64,000 bases of DNA. It comes from Methylocystis sp. B8 (lineage in GTDB: Bacteria; Pseudomonadota; Alphaproteobacteria; Rhizobiales; Beijerinckiaceae). Shown here in pieces: positions 52,676 through 63,518 of this stretch. Both the position numbers and the translations under genes were made by a program. The stretch lies in assembly GCF_005771425.1 (NCBI RefSeq), contig NZ_VBTZ01000002.1:310001-374000 (forward strand), in the 5' to 3' direction. The notes below the pieces were generated by a model. That model did not search any database and had not been told where the DNA came from. It worked only from the letters and a program-made list of their open reading frames with translations. Positions within the stretch are counted from its first letter, which is position 1; each line of letters starts with the position of its first letter.

Positions 52676-55600
52676 ATGAACGTATCTGCGCCCTTTATCC
52701 GCCGGCCGGTGGCGACGTCGCTTTTGGCGTTCGCCGTACTGCTGTTTGGCGTGATGGGCTATTTGCGGCTTCCCGTCTCGCCGTTGCCGCAAGTCGATTT
52801 TCCGACCATCCAGGTGACGACGCAGCTCCCTGGCGCCAATCCGGATACAATCGCCTCGCTGGTGACGGCGTCGCTCGAACGGCAGTTCGGGCAAATTCCG
52901 TCGCTGACCAGCATGTCGTCGCAAAGCTCCTTCGGGCTATCGCAGATCACGTTGCAATTCGATCTCGACCGCGACATCGACGCGGCTGCACAAGACGTGC
53001 AAGCGGCGATCAACGCGGCAGCCTCGACGCTGCCGCGAAACCTTCCTTATCCGCCGGTCTACGCCAAGGTTAACCCCGCTGACACGCCGATCCTGACGCT
53101 GACGCTACGCTCGAAGACGGCGACGCTGCGCGATTTGAGCGATCGCGCCGACACGCTGATCGCGCCGCAACTCTCGCAGATCTCGGGAGTCGGACGCGTG
53201 TCGGTAGAGGGCGGCGTGCGTCCGGCGGTGCGTATTCAGGCCGACCTCGCCCGTCTTGCGGCCAATCGCATCGGCATGGAGGATCTGCGTCTCGCGATCG
53301 CGTCGGCGAACATCGCCGGCGCAAAGGGCTCGCTCGACGGCAGGCGGCAGTCGTATACGCTTGACGCCAATGACCAGATTCTGCACGCCCGCCAATACAA
53401 GGACATTATCGTCGCCTGGCGCAATGGCGCGCCGGTGATGCTTCGCGATGTCGCCGAGGTCATCGACGGGCTCGAGAACGCTCGCGTCGGCGGCTGGCAC
53501 GATGGCGAGCAAACTGTCGTTCTCGACGTTTTGCGCCAGCCCGGCGCAAACATCATCAACACCGTAGAGCTGGTGAAGAACGAGCTGCCGCAGATTCAGC
53601 GGGCGCTGCCCGCCGGCATGTCGCTTGAGATCGTCAATGACCGCACGGTAACAATCCGAGCCTCGATCTTCGAGGTGCAGTTGACGCTTGTCATCGCCGC
53701 GGCGCTGGTCGTGCTCGTCGTGCTCATGTTCTTGCGCAGCTGGCGTGCGACCGTCATCGCGGGCGTCAGCCTGCCGCTCTCTATCATCGCCACCTTCTCG
53801 ACCATGTGGGCCGCGGGCTTTTCGCTCGATAACCTTTCGTTGATGGCGTTGACAATCGGCACGGGCTTCATCGTCGACGACGCAATCGTGATGATCGAGA
53901 ACATCGTGCGCAACATCGAGGAGGGTAAAGCGCCGCGTCAGGCTGCGCTCGACGGCGCCCGACAAATCGGCTTCACCGTCGTGTCGCTGACCGTATCGCT
54001 CATCGCGGTGTTCATCCCGCTCTTGTTCATGACCGGCATCGTCGGACGCATGTTCCGCGAGTTCGCGCTGACGTTAACGATGGCCGTCGTTGTTTCGGCG
54101 GCGATCTCGCTGACGCTAACGCCAATGCTTTGCGCCGCGCTGCTGAGGTTTGCGCCGCCGCGGGGACAATCGCGATGGGAGCAGCTTTCACTCGCGATTG
54201 ATCGCGCCTATCACGTCTCGCTCGATTGGGCCCTGAAGCGCGAGAGATTCATGCTGGCGCTGACGGTGGCGACGCTCGCGCTCACAATCGCCCTCTACAT
54301 CGTCATCCCCAAGGGCTTCCTGCCCCGGCAGGACACTGGCGTTCTCTCAGTTGTGCTGGAGGCTTCTCCAGACGCGTCCTTCGACAGGATGACGGCGCTG
54401 CAAGCGAAGATCTCTGAAGAGTTTCGTCACGACCCGGACGTCAAAGGCGTCACGTCGGTGCTTGGCGTCGGACCGCTCAATGCGACGACGAATGTGGCGC
54501 GCCTCACCGTATTGCTGCGCCCGCATAGCGAGCGGCGCGAAAACGCCGAAAAGATTGCCGACCGACTGAAAGAGGCGGGGGAAAAAATCCCCGGCGTCAC
54601 GCTTTACGTCCAGCCGATTCAAGACATCCAGATCACGACGCGGCCGAGCCGCTCGCAATATCAATATACGTTGACCGCCGCCGACGGCGGGGAATTGCTC
54701 ACCTGGTCCAACCGACTGCTCGATCGTCTGCGGACGACGCCAGGGTTGCGCAACGTCGCCGCCGAAACGCAGGACGGCGGTCTGCGCACGCTTATGCATA
54801 TTGACCGCGAGAAAATGGGACGGCTCGGCATCACGGCGCAGAATGTCGACGACGTGCTCAATGACGCCTTCGGGCAGCGGCAGATCTCGACGATCTATAC
54901 GCAGTCAAACCAGTATCGCGTCATTCTCGAAGCCGCGCCGCAGTATCTGCGCGATCCGCAGGCTTTAGAAAAACTCTATGTCGCGCCGCTCGGCGGCGGG
55001 CCACAGACGCCGCTCGGGACTTTCGTGCGCCTCGAAAATCTCTCTGCGCCGCTGTCCGTCGCGCATCAGGATCAATTTCCGGCTTCGACAATCAGCTTCG
55101 ATCTTGCCGAGCGATATTCGCTTGGAGACGCTGTCAAAATAATTGCCGACGCAGAGGCCGCGATCGGCATGCCGTCGTCGATAATGGGCGTATTCAGCGC
55201 CGACGCCGCCGAATTCAACAAATCGCTGGCGAGCGAACCCTGGCTCATTCTCGCGGCGATCGTGTCAATCTATGTCGTGCTCGGCGTGCTCTATGAGAGC
55301 TTCGCCCATCCGTTCACCGTGCTGACGACGCTGCCGTCGGCGGGCGTCGGCGCGCTGCTCGCGCTGCTCGCGCTCCACATCGAAATGTCGGTCATTGCGC
55401 TGATCGGCATCGTTCTGCTGATGGGCATCGTCAAAAAGAATGCGATCATGATGATCGACTTCGCGCTGGACGCCGAACGCGACGACGGACTCTCCGCGCA
55501 TGACGCAATCGTGCGCGCCTGCCATCTGCGTTTCCGCCCCATCATGATGACGACGCTCGCGGCGCTCTTCGGCGCACTGCCGCTCGCGCTCTCACATGGG

Positions 55601-55801
55601 CCGGGAAGCGAACTGCGCATTCCGCTCGGCGTCGCGATCATCGGCGGACTGCTCCTCTCGCAGGCGCTGACGCTCTACACGACGCCGGTCATCTATCTCG
55701 CGGTAGAGCGACTACGCGTCCGGCTGTCGCCGCCGCAGTTCGCTGAGCAAGACGAAGTCGCCGAGCTGCCTAAGCCGCCGACGCGGGAGGCCGCCGAGTG
55801 A
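52676..55801 (+). CDS. mdtB: RND efflux pump, MdtB-like
   Basis: The 1041-residue HAE1-type transporter has 12 helices and two large periplasmic loops. The proton-relay acidic pair is present in GFIVDDAIVMIENI (helix 4). It starts 12 bases after mdtA and overlaps the next pump gene by four. Together the pair should form a heterotrimer like E. coli MdtB2C, exporting drugs, bile salts or metabolites. Confidence 0.92.
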   Translation: MNVSAPFIRRPVATSLLAFAVLLFGVMGYLRLPVSPLPQVDFPTIQVTTQLPGANPDTIASLVTASLERQFGQIPSLTSMSSQSSFGLSQITLQFDLDRDIDAAAQDVQAAINAAASTLPRNLPYPPVYAKVNPADTPILTLTLRSKTATLRDLSDRADTLIAPQLSQISGVGRVSVEGGVRPAVRIQADLARLAANRIGMEDLRLAIASANIAGAKGSLDGRRQSYTLDANDQILHARQYKDIIVAWRNGAPVMLRDVAEVIDGLENARVGGWHDGEQTVVLDVLRQPGANIINTVELVKNELPQIQRALPAGMSLEIVNDRTVTIRASIFEVQLTLVIAAALVVLVVLMFLRSWRATVIAGVSLPLSIIATFSTMWAAGFSLDNLSLMALTIGTGFIVDDAIVMIENIVRNIEEGKAPRQAALDGARQIGFTVVSLTVSLIAVFIPLLFMTGIVGRMFREFALTLTMAVVVSAAISLTLTPMLCAALLRFAPPRGQSRWEQLSLAIDRAYHVSLDWALKRERFMLALTVATLALTIALYIVIPKGFLPRQDTGVLSVVLEASPDASFDRMTALQAKISEEFRHDPDVKGVTSVLGVGPLNATTNVARLTVLLRPHSERRENAEKIADRLKEAGEKIPGVTLYVQPIQDIQITTRPSRSQYQYTLTAADGGELLTWSNRLLDRLRTTPGLRNVAAETQDGGLRTLMHIDREKMGRLGITAQNVDDVLNDAFGQRQISTIYTQSNQYRVILEAAPQYLRDPQALEKLYVAPLGGGPQTPLGTFVRLENLSAPLSVAHQDQFPASTISFDLAERYSLGDAVKIIADAEAAIGMPSSIMGVFSADAAEFNKSLASEPWLILAAIVSIYVVLGVLYESFAHPFTVLTTLPSAGVGALLALLALHIEMSVIALIGIVLLMGIVKKNAIMMIDFALDAERDDGLSAHDAIVRACHLRFRPIMMTTLAALFGALPLALSHGPGSELRIPLGVAIIGGLLLSQALTLYTTPVIYLAVERLRVRLSPPQFAEQDEVAELPKPPTREAAE

Positions 55802-58800
55802 ACGTCTCCGCGCCCTTCATCAAGCGGCCAGTCGCAACGACGCTGCTTGCTGGCGCGCTGTTCCTCGTGGGCGCCGTCGCCTATTTTTTCCTGCCTGTAG
55901 CGAGCCTGCCGGCTGTCGACTTTCCGATCATCGGCATCTCCGCGACGCGGCCCGGCGCCGATCCGCAGATCATGGCGGCCTCTGTCGCGGCGCCGCTCGA
56001 ACGGCGCCTATCCAGCATCGCCGGCCTGAACGAGTTGACTTCAGCGAATTCGCTCGGTTCGACGCAGATCATCGCCCAGTTCGACATCTCGCGGCCACTC
56101 GACGCCGCTGCGCGCGACGTGCAGGCGGCGATCAACGCCTCCATCACCGACTTGCCGACCGATTTGCCCACGGCTCCTATCTATCGAAAGGCAAGCCAGT
56201 CGAGCATGCCGGTGCTCGTGCTAGCGCTAACGTCCGACACGTTACCGACGAGCGCGGTTTTCGACGCGGCAGACTCCGTGATTGCGCAGCGAATTTCGCA
56301 AGTTTCCGGCGTGGCCGAGGCGCGCCTCGCGGGCGCTGAGCAGCCGGCGATCCACGTTCAAGTCGACAGCGCGCGTCTCGCCGCCATGGGGCTCGGCGTC
56401 GACGCCGTCGCCAATGCGCTTAACGCCGCCAACGCCCATTCCGCCGTGGGCGCGCTCGCTGGAGCCGCAAGGGAAATCACGCTTGCGACAACCGATCAAT
56501 TGTCGACGCCGGAGGATTATCGCAACATCGTCATCGCATCGCGCGCCGGGGCCGTCGTCAAGCTTGGCGACGTCGCCAAGGTCGAACTCGGCGTAAGAAA
56601 CCGCAACTCCGCAGGTTGGTTCAACGGCAAGCCGGCCGTGCTCATTATCGTCACCAAGCAGCCCAACGCCAATGTGATCGAAACGGTTGATCAGATTAAA
56701 GCGCTGCTGCCACGCCTCAAGGAATGGATTCCAAGCGGCGTCAAGATCGATGTGCTTGCCGACCGAACGCAAACGATTCGCGCCAGCATTCACGACATTC
56801 AACGCACGCTGGCGATTTCCGTCTTGCTGGTGATGATCGTCGTTTTTGTGTTTTTGCGCCGCTCCACGCCTGTCATAGCGGCCGGCATTACGGTGCCCCT
56901 CTCTCTGGTCGGCACCTGCGCGGCGATGTGGGCCGCCGGTTTCTCAATCGACAATCTATCGTTGATGGCGTTGACGGTCTCGGTCGGCTTCGTTGTCGAC
57001 GACGCTATCGTCATGATCGAAAACATCCAAACCAACACCGAACGCGGTCTGAGTCGCCTTGAAGCGGCGCTCGTGGGTTCGAAGCAGATCGGCTTCACAG
57101 TCCTTTCGATCAGCCTGTCGCTTGTCGCCGTTTTTATTCCGCTCCTTTTTATGGAAGGCGTAATGGGCCGGCTGCTGCGCGAATTCGCCTGGACGCTGAC
57201 CTTCGCCATAGCGATTTCGACGGTCATCTCTCTTACCGTGACGCCGATGATCTGCGCGCGCTTGCCCGCTCAACGCGAAAAGCCGCCCTCCCGCTTCGAT
57301 CGGATTGTTGAAGGCGCTCTCGCCCGCGTCGTCGATTTTTACGCGCGCAGCCTGCGGCCGGTGATCGACCATCCATGGGCGACCCTCATTGTCGTGATCC
57401 TTTCGATCGCCTGGACAGTCCGTCTCTACGAGACGATCCCCAAGGGCACGCTGCCGCAAGATGATATCGGCTTGATCAATGGAACGACAGAGTCGTCAGG
57501 CGACGTGTCTTTCACGGAGATGGCGCGTTTGCAGCGGCTCGCTTCCGAAACGCTGCTCGCTGATCCTGATGTGGTCAATGTCGGCTCGTTCATCGGCGCT
57601 TCACACCTGACCGCCTCGATGAACCAGGGACGGCTGTTCGTCGCTTTGAAGCCAGCGGACGAACGGCGCTCGTCGAGCAAGGAGGTGATCGCGCGCCTAC
57701 GTGGCGAATTCGCGAAAATTCCAGGCCTCAGAGTGTTCATGGTGCCCTCTCAAGATTTGCGATCGGGCGGACGGCTGAGCAAGGCGCAATATCAGTTCAC
57801 GCTGTCGAGCCCGTCGGTTGAAATTCTCGAAGCGTGGCGCGATAAGGTGCTGGAGCGCTTGCAGCAGGCTCCTGAACTCATCGATGTGACCTCCGACCAA
57901 GAGACAGGCGGCCTTCGCGCGAACGTCGTCATCGATCGCAACGCCGCATCCCGCATGAATGTGCAGATCGCCGCCATCGACGCGGCGCTGAACAGCGCCT
58001 TCGGCCAACGGCAGGACGCGATCATCTACACTCAGCGCAACCAGTATCGCGTGATCTATGAGACGCCGCCGGAACGGCAGCGAGACATTCGCGACCTCGC
58101 CGGAATTTATGTCTCCTCATTGACCGGCGAACAGATTCCGCTGACTGCGCTTGCGCATATCGAGCGCAGCTCGACGCCCCTTGTCGTTCACCATCAGGGC
58201 GTGCTGCCGGCCACGACCATTTCCTACAATGTCGCGCCCGGCTACAGTCTCGACGCGACAGTCACGGCGATCGAAAAAGCAATCGCCGAACTTAATCCGC
58301 CTGGCGGACTGCGCGCGGAATTCGCAGGCGACGTGGCGGATTTCCGCAAGGTGGCGGCTGGAATGGCAGGGCTCATCGTCGCCGCTCTGCTCTCGGTATA
58401 CATCATTCTCGGCATTCTTTACGAAAGCCTCATCCATCCAATCACGATCATTTCGACCCTGCCCTCTGCTGGGCTTGGCGCGTTGCTGTCGCTTGAGTTG
58501 TTTGGCGTCGAATTCACCATCATCGCATTTATCGGCATTTTGCTGCTGATCGGCATCGTCAAGAAGAACGGCATCATGCTTGTCGACTTTGCTTTGCAGG
58601 CCGAAAGAGAAGGCGGCCTGTCGGTGCATGACGCCGCGCTTGAGGCGGCGCGCGAACGCTTCCGCCCCATTCTGATGACAACGCTGGCGGCAATTTTCGG
58701 GGCGCTTCCCCTCGCCTTCGCGACCGGCATCGGAGCCGAGTTGCGGCGACCGCTTGGCATCACCATCGTCGGTGGTTTGGTGCTCAGCCAGGCGCTGACG

Positions 58801-58905
58801 CTCTATACGACGCCAGTGATCTATTTGTTGATGAGCAAGCTCAGGCGCAAGAAGACCGCGCCTTCGCACGAGCGGATCACGCCGTTAAAAGTCCGCGGCG
58901 CTTGA
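55798..58905 (+). CDS. mdtC: RND efflux pump, MdtC-like
   Basis: The 1035-residue second HAE1 pump uses a GTG start overlapping the mdtB stop (GTGA). The helix-4 motif GFVVDDAIVMIENI and the C-terminal LLIGIVKKNGIM are intact. Paired non-identical pumps in one operon indicate an MdtBC-type hetero-oligomer. No local regulator gene is seen. Confidence 0.92.
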   Translation: MNVSAPFIKRPVATTLLAGALFLVGAVAYFFLPVASLPAVDFPIIGISATRPGADPQIMAASVAAPLERRLSSIAGLNELTSANSLGSTQIIAQFDISRPLDAAARDVQAAINASITDLPTDLPTAPIYRKASQSSMPVLVLALTSDTLPTSAVFDAADSVIAQRISQVSGVAEARLAGAEQPAIHVQVDSARLAAMGLGVDAVANALNAANAHSAVGALAGAAREITLATTDQLSTPEDYRNIVIASRAGAVVKLGDVAKVELGVRNRNSAGWFNGKPAVLIIVTKQPNANVIETVDQIKALLPRLKEWIPSGVKIDVLADRTQTIRASIHDIQRTLAISVLLVMIVVFVFLRRSTPVIAAGITVPLSLVGTCAAMWAAGFSIDNLSLMALTVSVGFVVDDAIVMIENIQTNTERGLSRLEAALVGSKQIGFTVLSISLSLVAVFIPLLFMEGVMGRLLREFAWTLTFAIAISTVISLTVTPMICARLPAQREKPPSRFDRIVEGALARVVDFYARSLRPVIDHPWATLIVVILSIAWTVRLYETIPKGTLPQDDIGLINGTTESSGDVSFTEMARLQRLASETLLADPDVVNVGSFIGASHLTASMNQGRLFVALKPADERRSSSKEVIARLRGEFAKIPGLRVFMVPSQDLRSGGRLSKAQYQFTLSSPSVEILEAWRDKVLERLQQAPELIDVTSDQETGGLRANVVIDRNAASRMNVQIAAIDAALNSAFGQRQDAIIYTQRNQYRVIYETPPERQRDIRDLAGIYVSSLTGEQIPLTALAHIERSSTPLVVHHQGVLPATTISYNVAPGYSLDATVTAIEKAIAELNPPGGLRAEFAGDVADFRKVAAGMAGLIVAALLSVYIILGILYESLIHPITIISTLPSAGLGALLSLELFGVEFTIIAFIGILLLIGIVKKNGIMLVDFALQAEREGGLSVHDAALEAARERFRPILMTTLAAIFGALPLAFATGIGAELRRPLGITIVGGLVLSQALTLYTTPVIYLLMSKLRRKKTAPSHERITPLKVRGA

Positions 58906-58907
58906 GG

Positions 58908-59195
58908 TCAGTGGGCCTGCGTTCGCGGGGTCTCGAAGAAGAAGCGCAGCACCTGCGCCGCGCCGCAATCCTCGATCGGCACATGCCAGAACTTTGAATC
59001 GAGATCGGGGAAGCGCTCCATCGGCAATTGGATCTGCGTGAGCCGCGCATGATTGTCGAAACCGCGCAGCATGGCGCGCTCAAACAATTTCAGCAGCTGC
59101 TCTTCGCAGTCTGGCACTTCGGTGACGGTAAGAATGGTGTTGTTGGCGAGCGGGAAAACTTTCTCGAAGAGCTGTTCCAAATTGACCGGCGCCAT
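58908..59195 (-). CDS. Small conserved-looking cytoplasmic protein
   Basis: The 95-residue product starts at an ATG after GGAG at a 9-base spacing; a longer frame to 59270 has no good start. It is acidic and mixed alpha/beta, with two cysteines (PDCEE, EDCGAA). No signal peptide or membrane helix. I do not recognise the family. It is convergent with mdtC, with only two bases between stops. Confidence 0.6.
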   Translation of the reverse strand: MAPVNLEQLFEKVFPLANNTILTVTEVPDCEEQLLKLFERAMLRGFDNHARLTQIQLPMERFPDLDSKFWHVPIEDCGAAQVLRFFFETPRTQAH

Positions 59196-59343
59196 GTTCG
59201 CGTCTCCGACGCCCCCAAATGGAGCTTCGATTATCCGGCGATTCCTAACGCTCCAACCTATCACGCCCACGCCTAAGAGGCTTGCGCGGTAATGGGTTAT
59301 TTCCAGGAGTCCACAGGAAAGCCGAGTTCAGCCTTTCAATTAT

Positions 59344-60069
59344 TTAAGGCGGAGTTGTGGACTCGGCCAGTTTTCCCCAACTGTCCTCGAAGATCAGATT
59401 TTCCAGGGGAAGACGCGACGCCCAGCGTTTGACCTCGAGTTCAGGCGATTTGTAGGCCTGCGCGACATAGCCCACGCAAAGATAGGCGACTACGGCTATC
59501 TCATTGGGAATATTGAATATGTTACGCAATTCAGCTTCCCTAAGGATGCTCACCCATCCGACGCCGACGCCTTCGGCGCGGGCCGCGAGCCAAAGATTCT
59601 GAACCGCGCAAGCGGTGCTGAGGATGTCTGTGTCAGGTTGCTGGGTGCGCCCGAGCCCGGTCGCGCCAAACCGAGCGCGATCGCACGTGACGCAAATATT
59701 GAGCGGCGCCTTTATGATGCCTTGCAGTTTCAAGCTCCGGTAGAGCGAACGCTGCTCCGGCTCCAAAGCCTGTTCCTCGGCCTCGCAAGCGCGCCGAAAG
59801 GCGGCATAGGCGGCGCGCCGCTTCTCTATGTCCCTGATGACAATGAAGTTCCATGGCTGCATGAAGCCGACGGAGGGCGCATGATGCGCAGCGTCGAGGA
59901 TGCGCAGCAGGACCTCGCGTGGCACGTCGCCGGGCAGGAACTCGTCGCGAACGTCGCGGCGGGTGTGGATCACGCGATAGATCGCCGCTCGTTCGGCCTC
60001 GCTAAACGCTGAGGCAGGCGCGAGAGCTTCTTGCAGTTCGTCCTTCTTCTCAGCCGCGTCAGCCGCCAT
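59344..60069 (-). CDS. bluB: 5,6-dimethylbenzimidazole synthase BluB
   Basis: The 241-residue flavin-destroying enzyme makes the lower ligand of cobalamin from FMN and oxygen. It has the nitroreductase fold with VIHTRRDVRDEF and PSVGFMQPWNF. It starts at an ATG 11 bases inside the end of cobC. Last gene of the local cobalamin operon; its presence indicates authentic DMB-type B12 is made aerobically. Confidence 0.92.
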   Translation of the reverse strand: MAADAAEKKDELQEALAPASAFSEAERAAIYRVIHTRRDVRDEFLPGDVPREVLLRILDAAHHAPSVGFMQPWNFIVIRDIEKRRAAYAAFRRACEAEEQALEPEQRSLYRSLKLQGIIKAPLNICVTCDRARFGATGLGRTQQPDTDILSTACAVQNLWLAARAEGVGVGWVSILREAELRNIFNIPNEIAVVAYLCVGYVAQAYKSPELEVKRWASRLPLENLIFEDSWGKLAESTTPP

Positions 60070-61087
60070 CGAAATTCTCCAGCGCTTCGGCGAGCCGCGC
60101 CCAAGCGGCGGCGTTTCCCGGCAGGCCAAACCGCAGCCAGTCCGGTTTTTCGGCGAACGCGCGCGTCAATAAGCCGCGAGAGGCGAGATGCGAATGCCAG
60201 CGATCGGCCTGCGGATGCGCCGCAAGCCGAAACAGCGTCGTTCCGCCCGCGATCTGAAAACCCGCATGGGTCAGCAGCGCGTCGAGACGCGCCGCGTCCT
60301 GCGCGCTGGCGTGTGCGGCGCTCGTCCGCCAAGCGTCGTCTGCAAGCGCACGGGCGCCAATCGCGAGCGCCGGCCCTGATACGGCCCAAGGTCCGAGCGC
60401 GGCGCGAAGCTTCGCTGCGCGTCCACGCGAGCAGAGCGCGCAGCCGAGCCGCAATCCAGGATGCCCATAGGCCTTTCCAAAGGAGCGCAGCACGATGAGG
60501 CTTTGGTCATGCACGAAACCCACGACGCTGCGCTCTGGCGTGAAATCCATGAAAGATTCATCGACGATCAACAGACGGTCGCGCTGCGCCATCTGCGCGG
60601 CTGTCGATAAAATTTGCGCCGGCTCGACGACCCGTCCGTCAGGGTTGTTGGGGTTGACGATCACGCCAACGTCGGCGTCCGCAAGCGCGTCCAGAGTCTC
60701 CACAACATCTACCTGCGCGCCGGAAGCGGCCCAACAGGCGGCGTGTTCCGCATAGGTGAAGCCGAGGATTGCGACTCGTTTCGCCGGGAAAACGCGCGGA
60801 AGCATTTGAATGAAGGCTTGCGCGCCGGCGCCCGCAACGATGTCGACCCCTACGGGCGCGCCATAGGCCTTACGCGCTACGCTGTCGAGCGCGGAGAAAG
60901 CGTCGTCGTCGGGAAGTCGCGTAAAAACCTCGTCTGCAAGCCTTGGCAACGGATAGGCGCGCGGATTGACGCCGGTCGACAAATCGATCCACGGCTGTGG
61001 CGCCTCGGGATAGAGTCGGCGCGCGGCGTCAAGCCGCCCACCATGCGCCACGGATGGCGGCGCGCCGATGGCGGAATGCGCCGTCAT
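60059..61087 (-). CDS. cobC: Threonine-phosphate decarboxylase of cobalamin synthesis
   Basis: The 342-residue PLP enzyme (CobC of the aerobic pathway, CobD of Salmonella) supplies aminopropanol phosphate for the nucleotide loop. The PLP lysine is in [14 protein letters not shown]. The start ATG overlaps the cobQ stop (ATGA). It overlaps bluB downstream. All of bluB-cobC-cobQ-cobK appear cotranscribed on this strand. Confidence 0.9.
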   Translation of the reverse strand: MTAHSAIGAPPSVAHGGRLDAARRLYPEAPQPWIDLSTGVNPRAYPLPRLADEVFTRLPDDDAFSALDSVARKAYGAPVGVDIVAGAGAQAFIQMLPRVFPAKRVAILGFTYAEHAACWAASGAQVDVVETLDALADADVGVIVNPNNPDGRVVEPAQILSTAAQMAQRDRLLIVDESFMDFTPERSVVGFVHDQSLIVLRSFGKAYGHPGLRLGCALCSRGRAAKLRAALGPWAVSGPALAIGARALADDAWRTSAAHASAQDAARLDALLTHAGFQIAGGTTLFRLAAHPQADRWHSHLASRGLLTRAFAEKPDWLRFGLPGNAAAWARLAEALENFDGG

Positions 61088-62541
61088 CGCGCCATCTCCC
61101 ACAGCGCGTCGAGATCGATATGGCGCGCGCAATGCGCCGCAAGCGCATCGAGCGTCTCGTCGATCGACTCTTCGTAATGCAGCGAAGACGGCGGCGCACC
61201 GAGCATGCGCAGCAGCGACGCGCGCAAGGAATCGTCCGCGAAGATTCCATGCGCATAAGCGCCCGCGACGAGGCCGTCGCGCGCGGTCGCGCCATCCGCA
61301 CGCCCGTCATCAAGCCGCAACGCTGGCCGCTCGCAGTCGGGACCGAAGGTTTCGCCGACATGCATCTCGTAACCGCAGAAAGGCGCGTCGAAAATCGGCG
61401 CCTGGCCGCTGACTGGCGTCAGCGTCTTTTCGCCGGTCAACGCGGTCTCAACGTCGAGAAGACCCAATCCCCGCGCTTCTCCTTCGGCGCCTTCAACGCC
61501 GAACGGATCGCGAATGACGCGCCCGAGCATCTGATAGCCGCCGCAAACCCCAAACACGCGGCCGCCGCGGCGCACATGGGCGAGAATGTCGATGTCCCAA
61601 CCAGTGGCGCGCAGCGCCGCGAGATCGGCGATGGTCGCTTTCGATCCTGGCAAGATCACCAGTTGCGCCTCTGGCGGCAGCGGCTCCCCATCTTTAAGGA
61701 AGATCACGCGCACGCCCGGTTCGGCCTTCAGCGGATCGAGATCATCGAAATTAGCGATATGCGGCAAGAGCGGAACGGCGATCAGGACTCCGTCGCGCTG
61801 ATCGTGGCCTTGCCCACGCAAACCGAAGGCGTCTTCAGCCGGGAGGCGCACGGCGGCGGCAAAATAAGGCACGAGGCCAAGCGAGCGCCAGCCCGTCCGC
61901 GCTTCGATGAAGCGCATGCCATCGTCGAAGAGCGATGCGTCGCCGCGAAATTTGTTGACGATGAACCCTTCGATCATCGCCGCGTCGTCATCGTCGAGCG
62001 CCGCCTTGCAGCCGACGAGTTGCGCAATGACGCCGCCGCGGTCGATGTCTCCGACAATGGCCACTGGGGCGTCTACTTCGCGCGCGAAACCCATATTGGC
62101 GATGTCGTTCTTGCGCAGATTGATCTCGGCGGCGCTGCCGGCGCCTTCGACGATGACGATATCCGACTCAGCCTTCAGGCGCGCGTAGCTCTCAAGCACA
62201 GGCTGCATCAGACGCGGCTTCAATTCCTGATAGTCGCGCGCTTTCGCCTGTCCGGCGACGCGACCCTGCACGACGATCTGCGCGCCAGACCCGCCTTGTG
62301 GTTTGAGCAGCACCGGATTCATGTCGATACGAGGCGTAAGACGCGCGGCGCGCGCCTGCAAGGCCTGGGCGCGGCCGATCTCGCCGCCGTCGACAGTCAC
62401 CGCGGCGTTGTTCGACATGTTCTGCGGCTTGAAGGGCGCGACTCTGACGCCGCGATTGGCGAAGGCGCGCGCGAGACCTGCGACAAGCAACGATTTGCCG
62501 ACATCGGAGCCCGTGCCCTGAATCATCAGCGTGCGGCTCAT
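61084..62541 (-). CDS. cobQ: Cobyric acid synthase
   Basis: The 485-residue glutamine amidotransferase amidates four side chains of adenosylcobyrinic acid a,c-diamide. An N-terminal ATP-binding P-loop-like GTGSDVGKS is followed by the synthetase domain. The C-terminal class I glutaminase-like domain carries a Cys in [11 protein letters not shown] and a late His (YAHGIF). It overlaps cobK by four bases. Confidence 0.94.
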   Translation of the reverse strand: MSRTLMIQGTGSDVGKSLLVAGLARAFANRGVRVAPFKPQNMSNNAAVTVDGGEIGRAQALQARAARLTPRIDMNPVLLKPQGGSGAQIVVQGRVAGQAKARDYQELKPRLMQPVLESYARLKAESDIVIVEGAGSAAEINLRKNDIANMGFAREVDAPVAIVGDIDRGGVIAQLVGCKAALDDDDAAMIEGFIVNKFRGDASLFDDGMRFIEARTGWRSLGLVPYFAAAVRLPAEDAFGLRGQGHDQRDGVLIAVPLLPHIANFDDLDPLKAEPGVRVIFLKDGEPLPPEAQLVILPGSKATIADLAALRATGWDIDILAHVRRGGRVFGVCGGYQMLGRVIRDPFGVEGAEGEARGLGLLDVETALTGEKTLTPVSGQAPIFDAPFCGYEMHVGETFGPDCERPALRLDDGRADGATARDGLVAGAYAHGIFADDSLRASLLRMLGAPPSSLHYEESIDETLDALAAHCARHIDLDALWEMAR

Positions 62542-63317
62542 GAAGCGAGGAAAGCCATCGCCGCATCGATGCTATGCGTGGCGGCGGCGTCGCCGCTCGC
62601 TGGACGCGCGATCATGACGACATCGAGCTTCAGCGTCCGCGCCGCCTCGATCTTCGCGTACGCGAGCGCGCCGCCGCTGTTTTTGGTGACGACGATCTCG
62701 ATACGGCTGTCGCACATCAGCGCGACTTCATCTTCGAGCGCGAAGGGACCGCGGCCAAAGATCACCTCGCAAGAGGGCGGCAGGTCATCAGTCTGCGGCG
62801 GCTCGATCACCCGCAAGAGATAATCATGCTGCGGCGCGATGCGAAAGTCCGCGACGCCCTGGCGGCCGATTGCGAGAAAGACCCGGCGGGGCGCGGCGCC
62901 AAGCGCACGCACGGCTGCGGCATTGTCCGCGACCTCCCTCCAGCGGTCGCCTTGCGCAGGGGCCCATGGCGGACGCGTCAGCACAAGCAGCGGCACGCCG
63001 GCAGCGATGCAAGCGGCGTGGGCATTGGCGGATATGCGCGCCGCAAAGGGATGCGTCGCGTCAATGACATGAGTGATGCGCTCATCAAGGAGATAGCGCG
63101 TCAACCCTTCAACGCCGCCGAATCCGCCCACGCGAGTCGGCAGATCATACGCCCGCGGCGCGCTGGTGCGTCCGGCAAGCGAAATGACGCCTTCGAGACG
63201 CGGGTCGGCGGCGATGCGCGCCGTAAGCGTGCGCGCTTCGCTCGAGCCGCCGAGCACGAGCACGCGGCGGCAGGGCGCAGCGCTCGAAAGAGCCGAAGAC
63301 GGAAGCGCATGCTTCAC
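62538..63317 (-). CDS. cobK: Precorrin-6A reductase CobK
   Basis: The product reduces precorrin-6A with NADPH in corrin ring synthesis. The usual start of the fold ([13 protein letters not shown]) lies about 16 residues after a GTG at 63317, giving a 259-residue protein of normal length. A longer frame to 63395 begins inside a palindromic repeat and is unlikely. It is the first gene of the cob operon here; other corrin genes are outside the window. Confidence 0.88.
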   Translation of the reverse strand: MKHALPSSALSSAAPCRRVLVLGGSSEARTLTARIAADPRLEGVISLAGRTSAPRAYDLPTRVGGFGGVEGLTRYLLDERITHVIDATHPFAARISANAHAACIAAGVPLLVLTRPPWAPAQGDRWREVADNAAAVRALGAAPRRVFLAIGRQGVADFRIAPQHDYLLRVIEPPQTDDLPPSCEVIFGRGPFALEDEVALMCDSRIEIVVTKNSGGALAYAKIEAARTLKLDVVMIARPASGDAAATHSIDAAMAFLAS

Positions 63318-63376
63318 GCCAATTTCAACCGATCCATTCGCGCACGTCACAATAGACCCAATCGAAGTTTCACGAA

Positions 63377-63466
63377 TGTCATTCCCGGGGCGCATAGCGC
63401 GATCCTGCTCGACTCATGTCGCTATTCCGGATTCCCGGTCGAACCTTCGGTTCGCTGGGAATGACA
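63377..63466. repeat. Palindromic REP-like repeat
   Basis: Outer arms TGTCATTCCC (63377-63386) and GGGAATGACA (63457-63466) enclose further short palindromes (GCGCATAGCGC, GAACCTTCGGTTC). It is related in style to the element at 4960-5000. It lies between cobK and the oxidoreductase gene. No cobalamin riboswitch is recognisable in this gap. Confidence 0.6.
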
Positions 63467-63518
63467 GTCCTGAAGCGCCAGATCTGGGCTTTATATCATG
63501 GCCGGTCCGGCGCGGGAC

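Noticed and set aside
59028-59276. Plus-strand 82-codon frame after mdtC
   Set aside because: It overlaps the minus-strand 95-residue gene, which has a better start signal and composition.
60997-62823. Plus-strand 608-codon open frame
   Set aside because: It is the antisense shadow of cobC, cobQ and part of cobK, all of which have clear family motifs.
63318-63518. Cobalamin riboswitch for the cob operon
   Set aside because: The gap holds a palindromic repeat but no recognisable B12-box.
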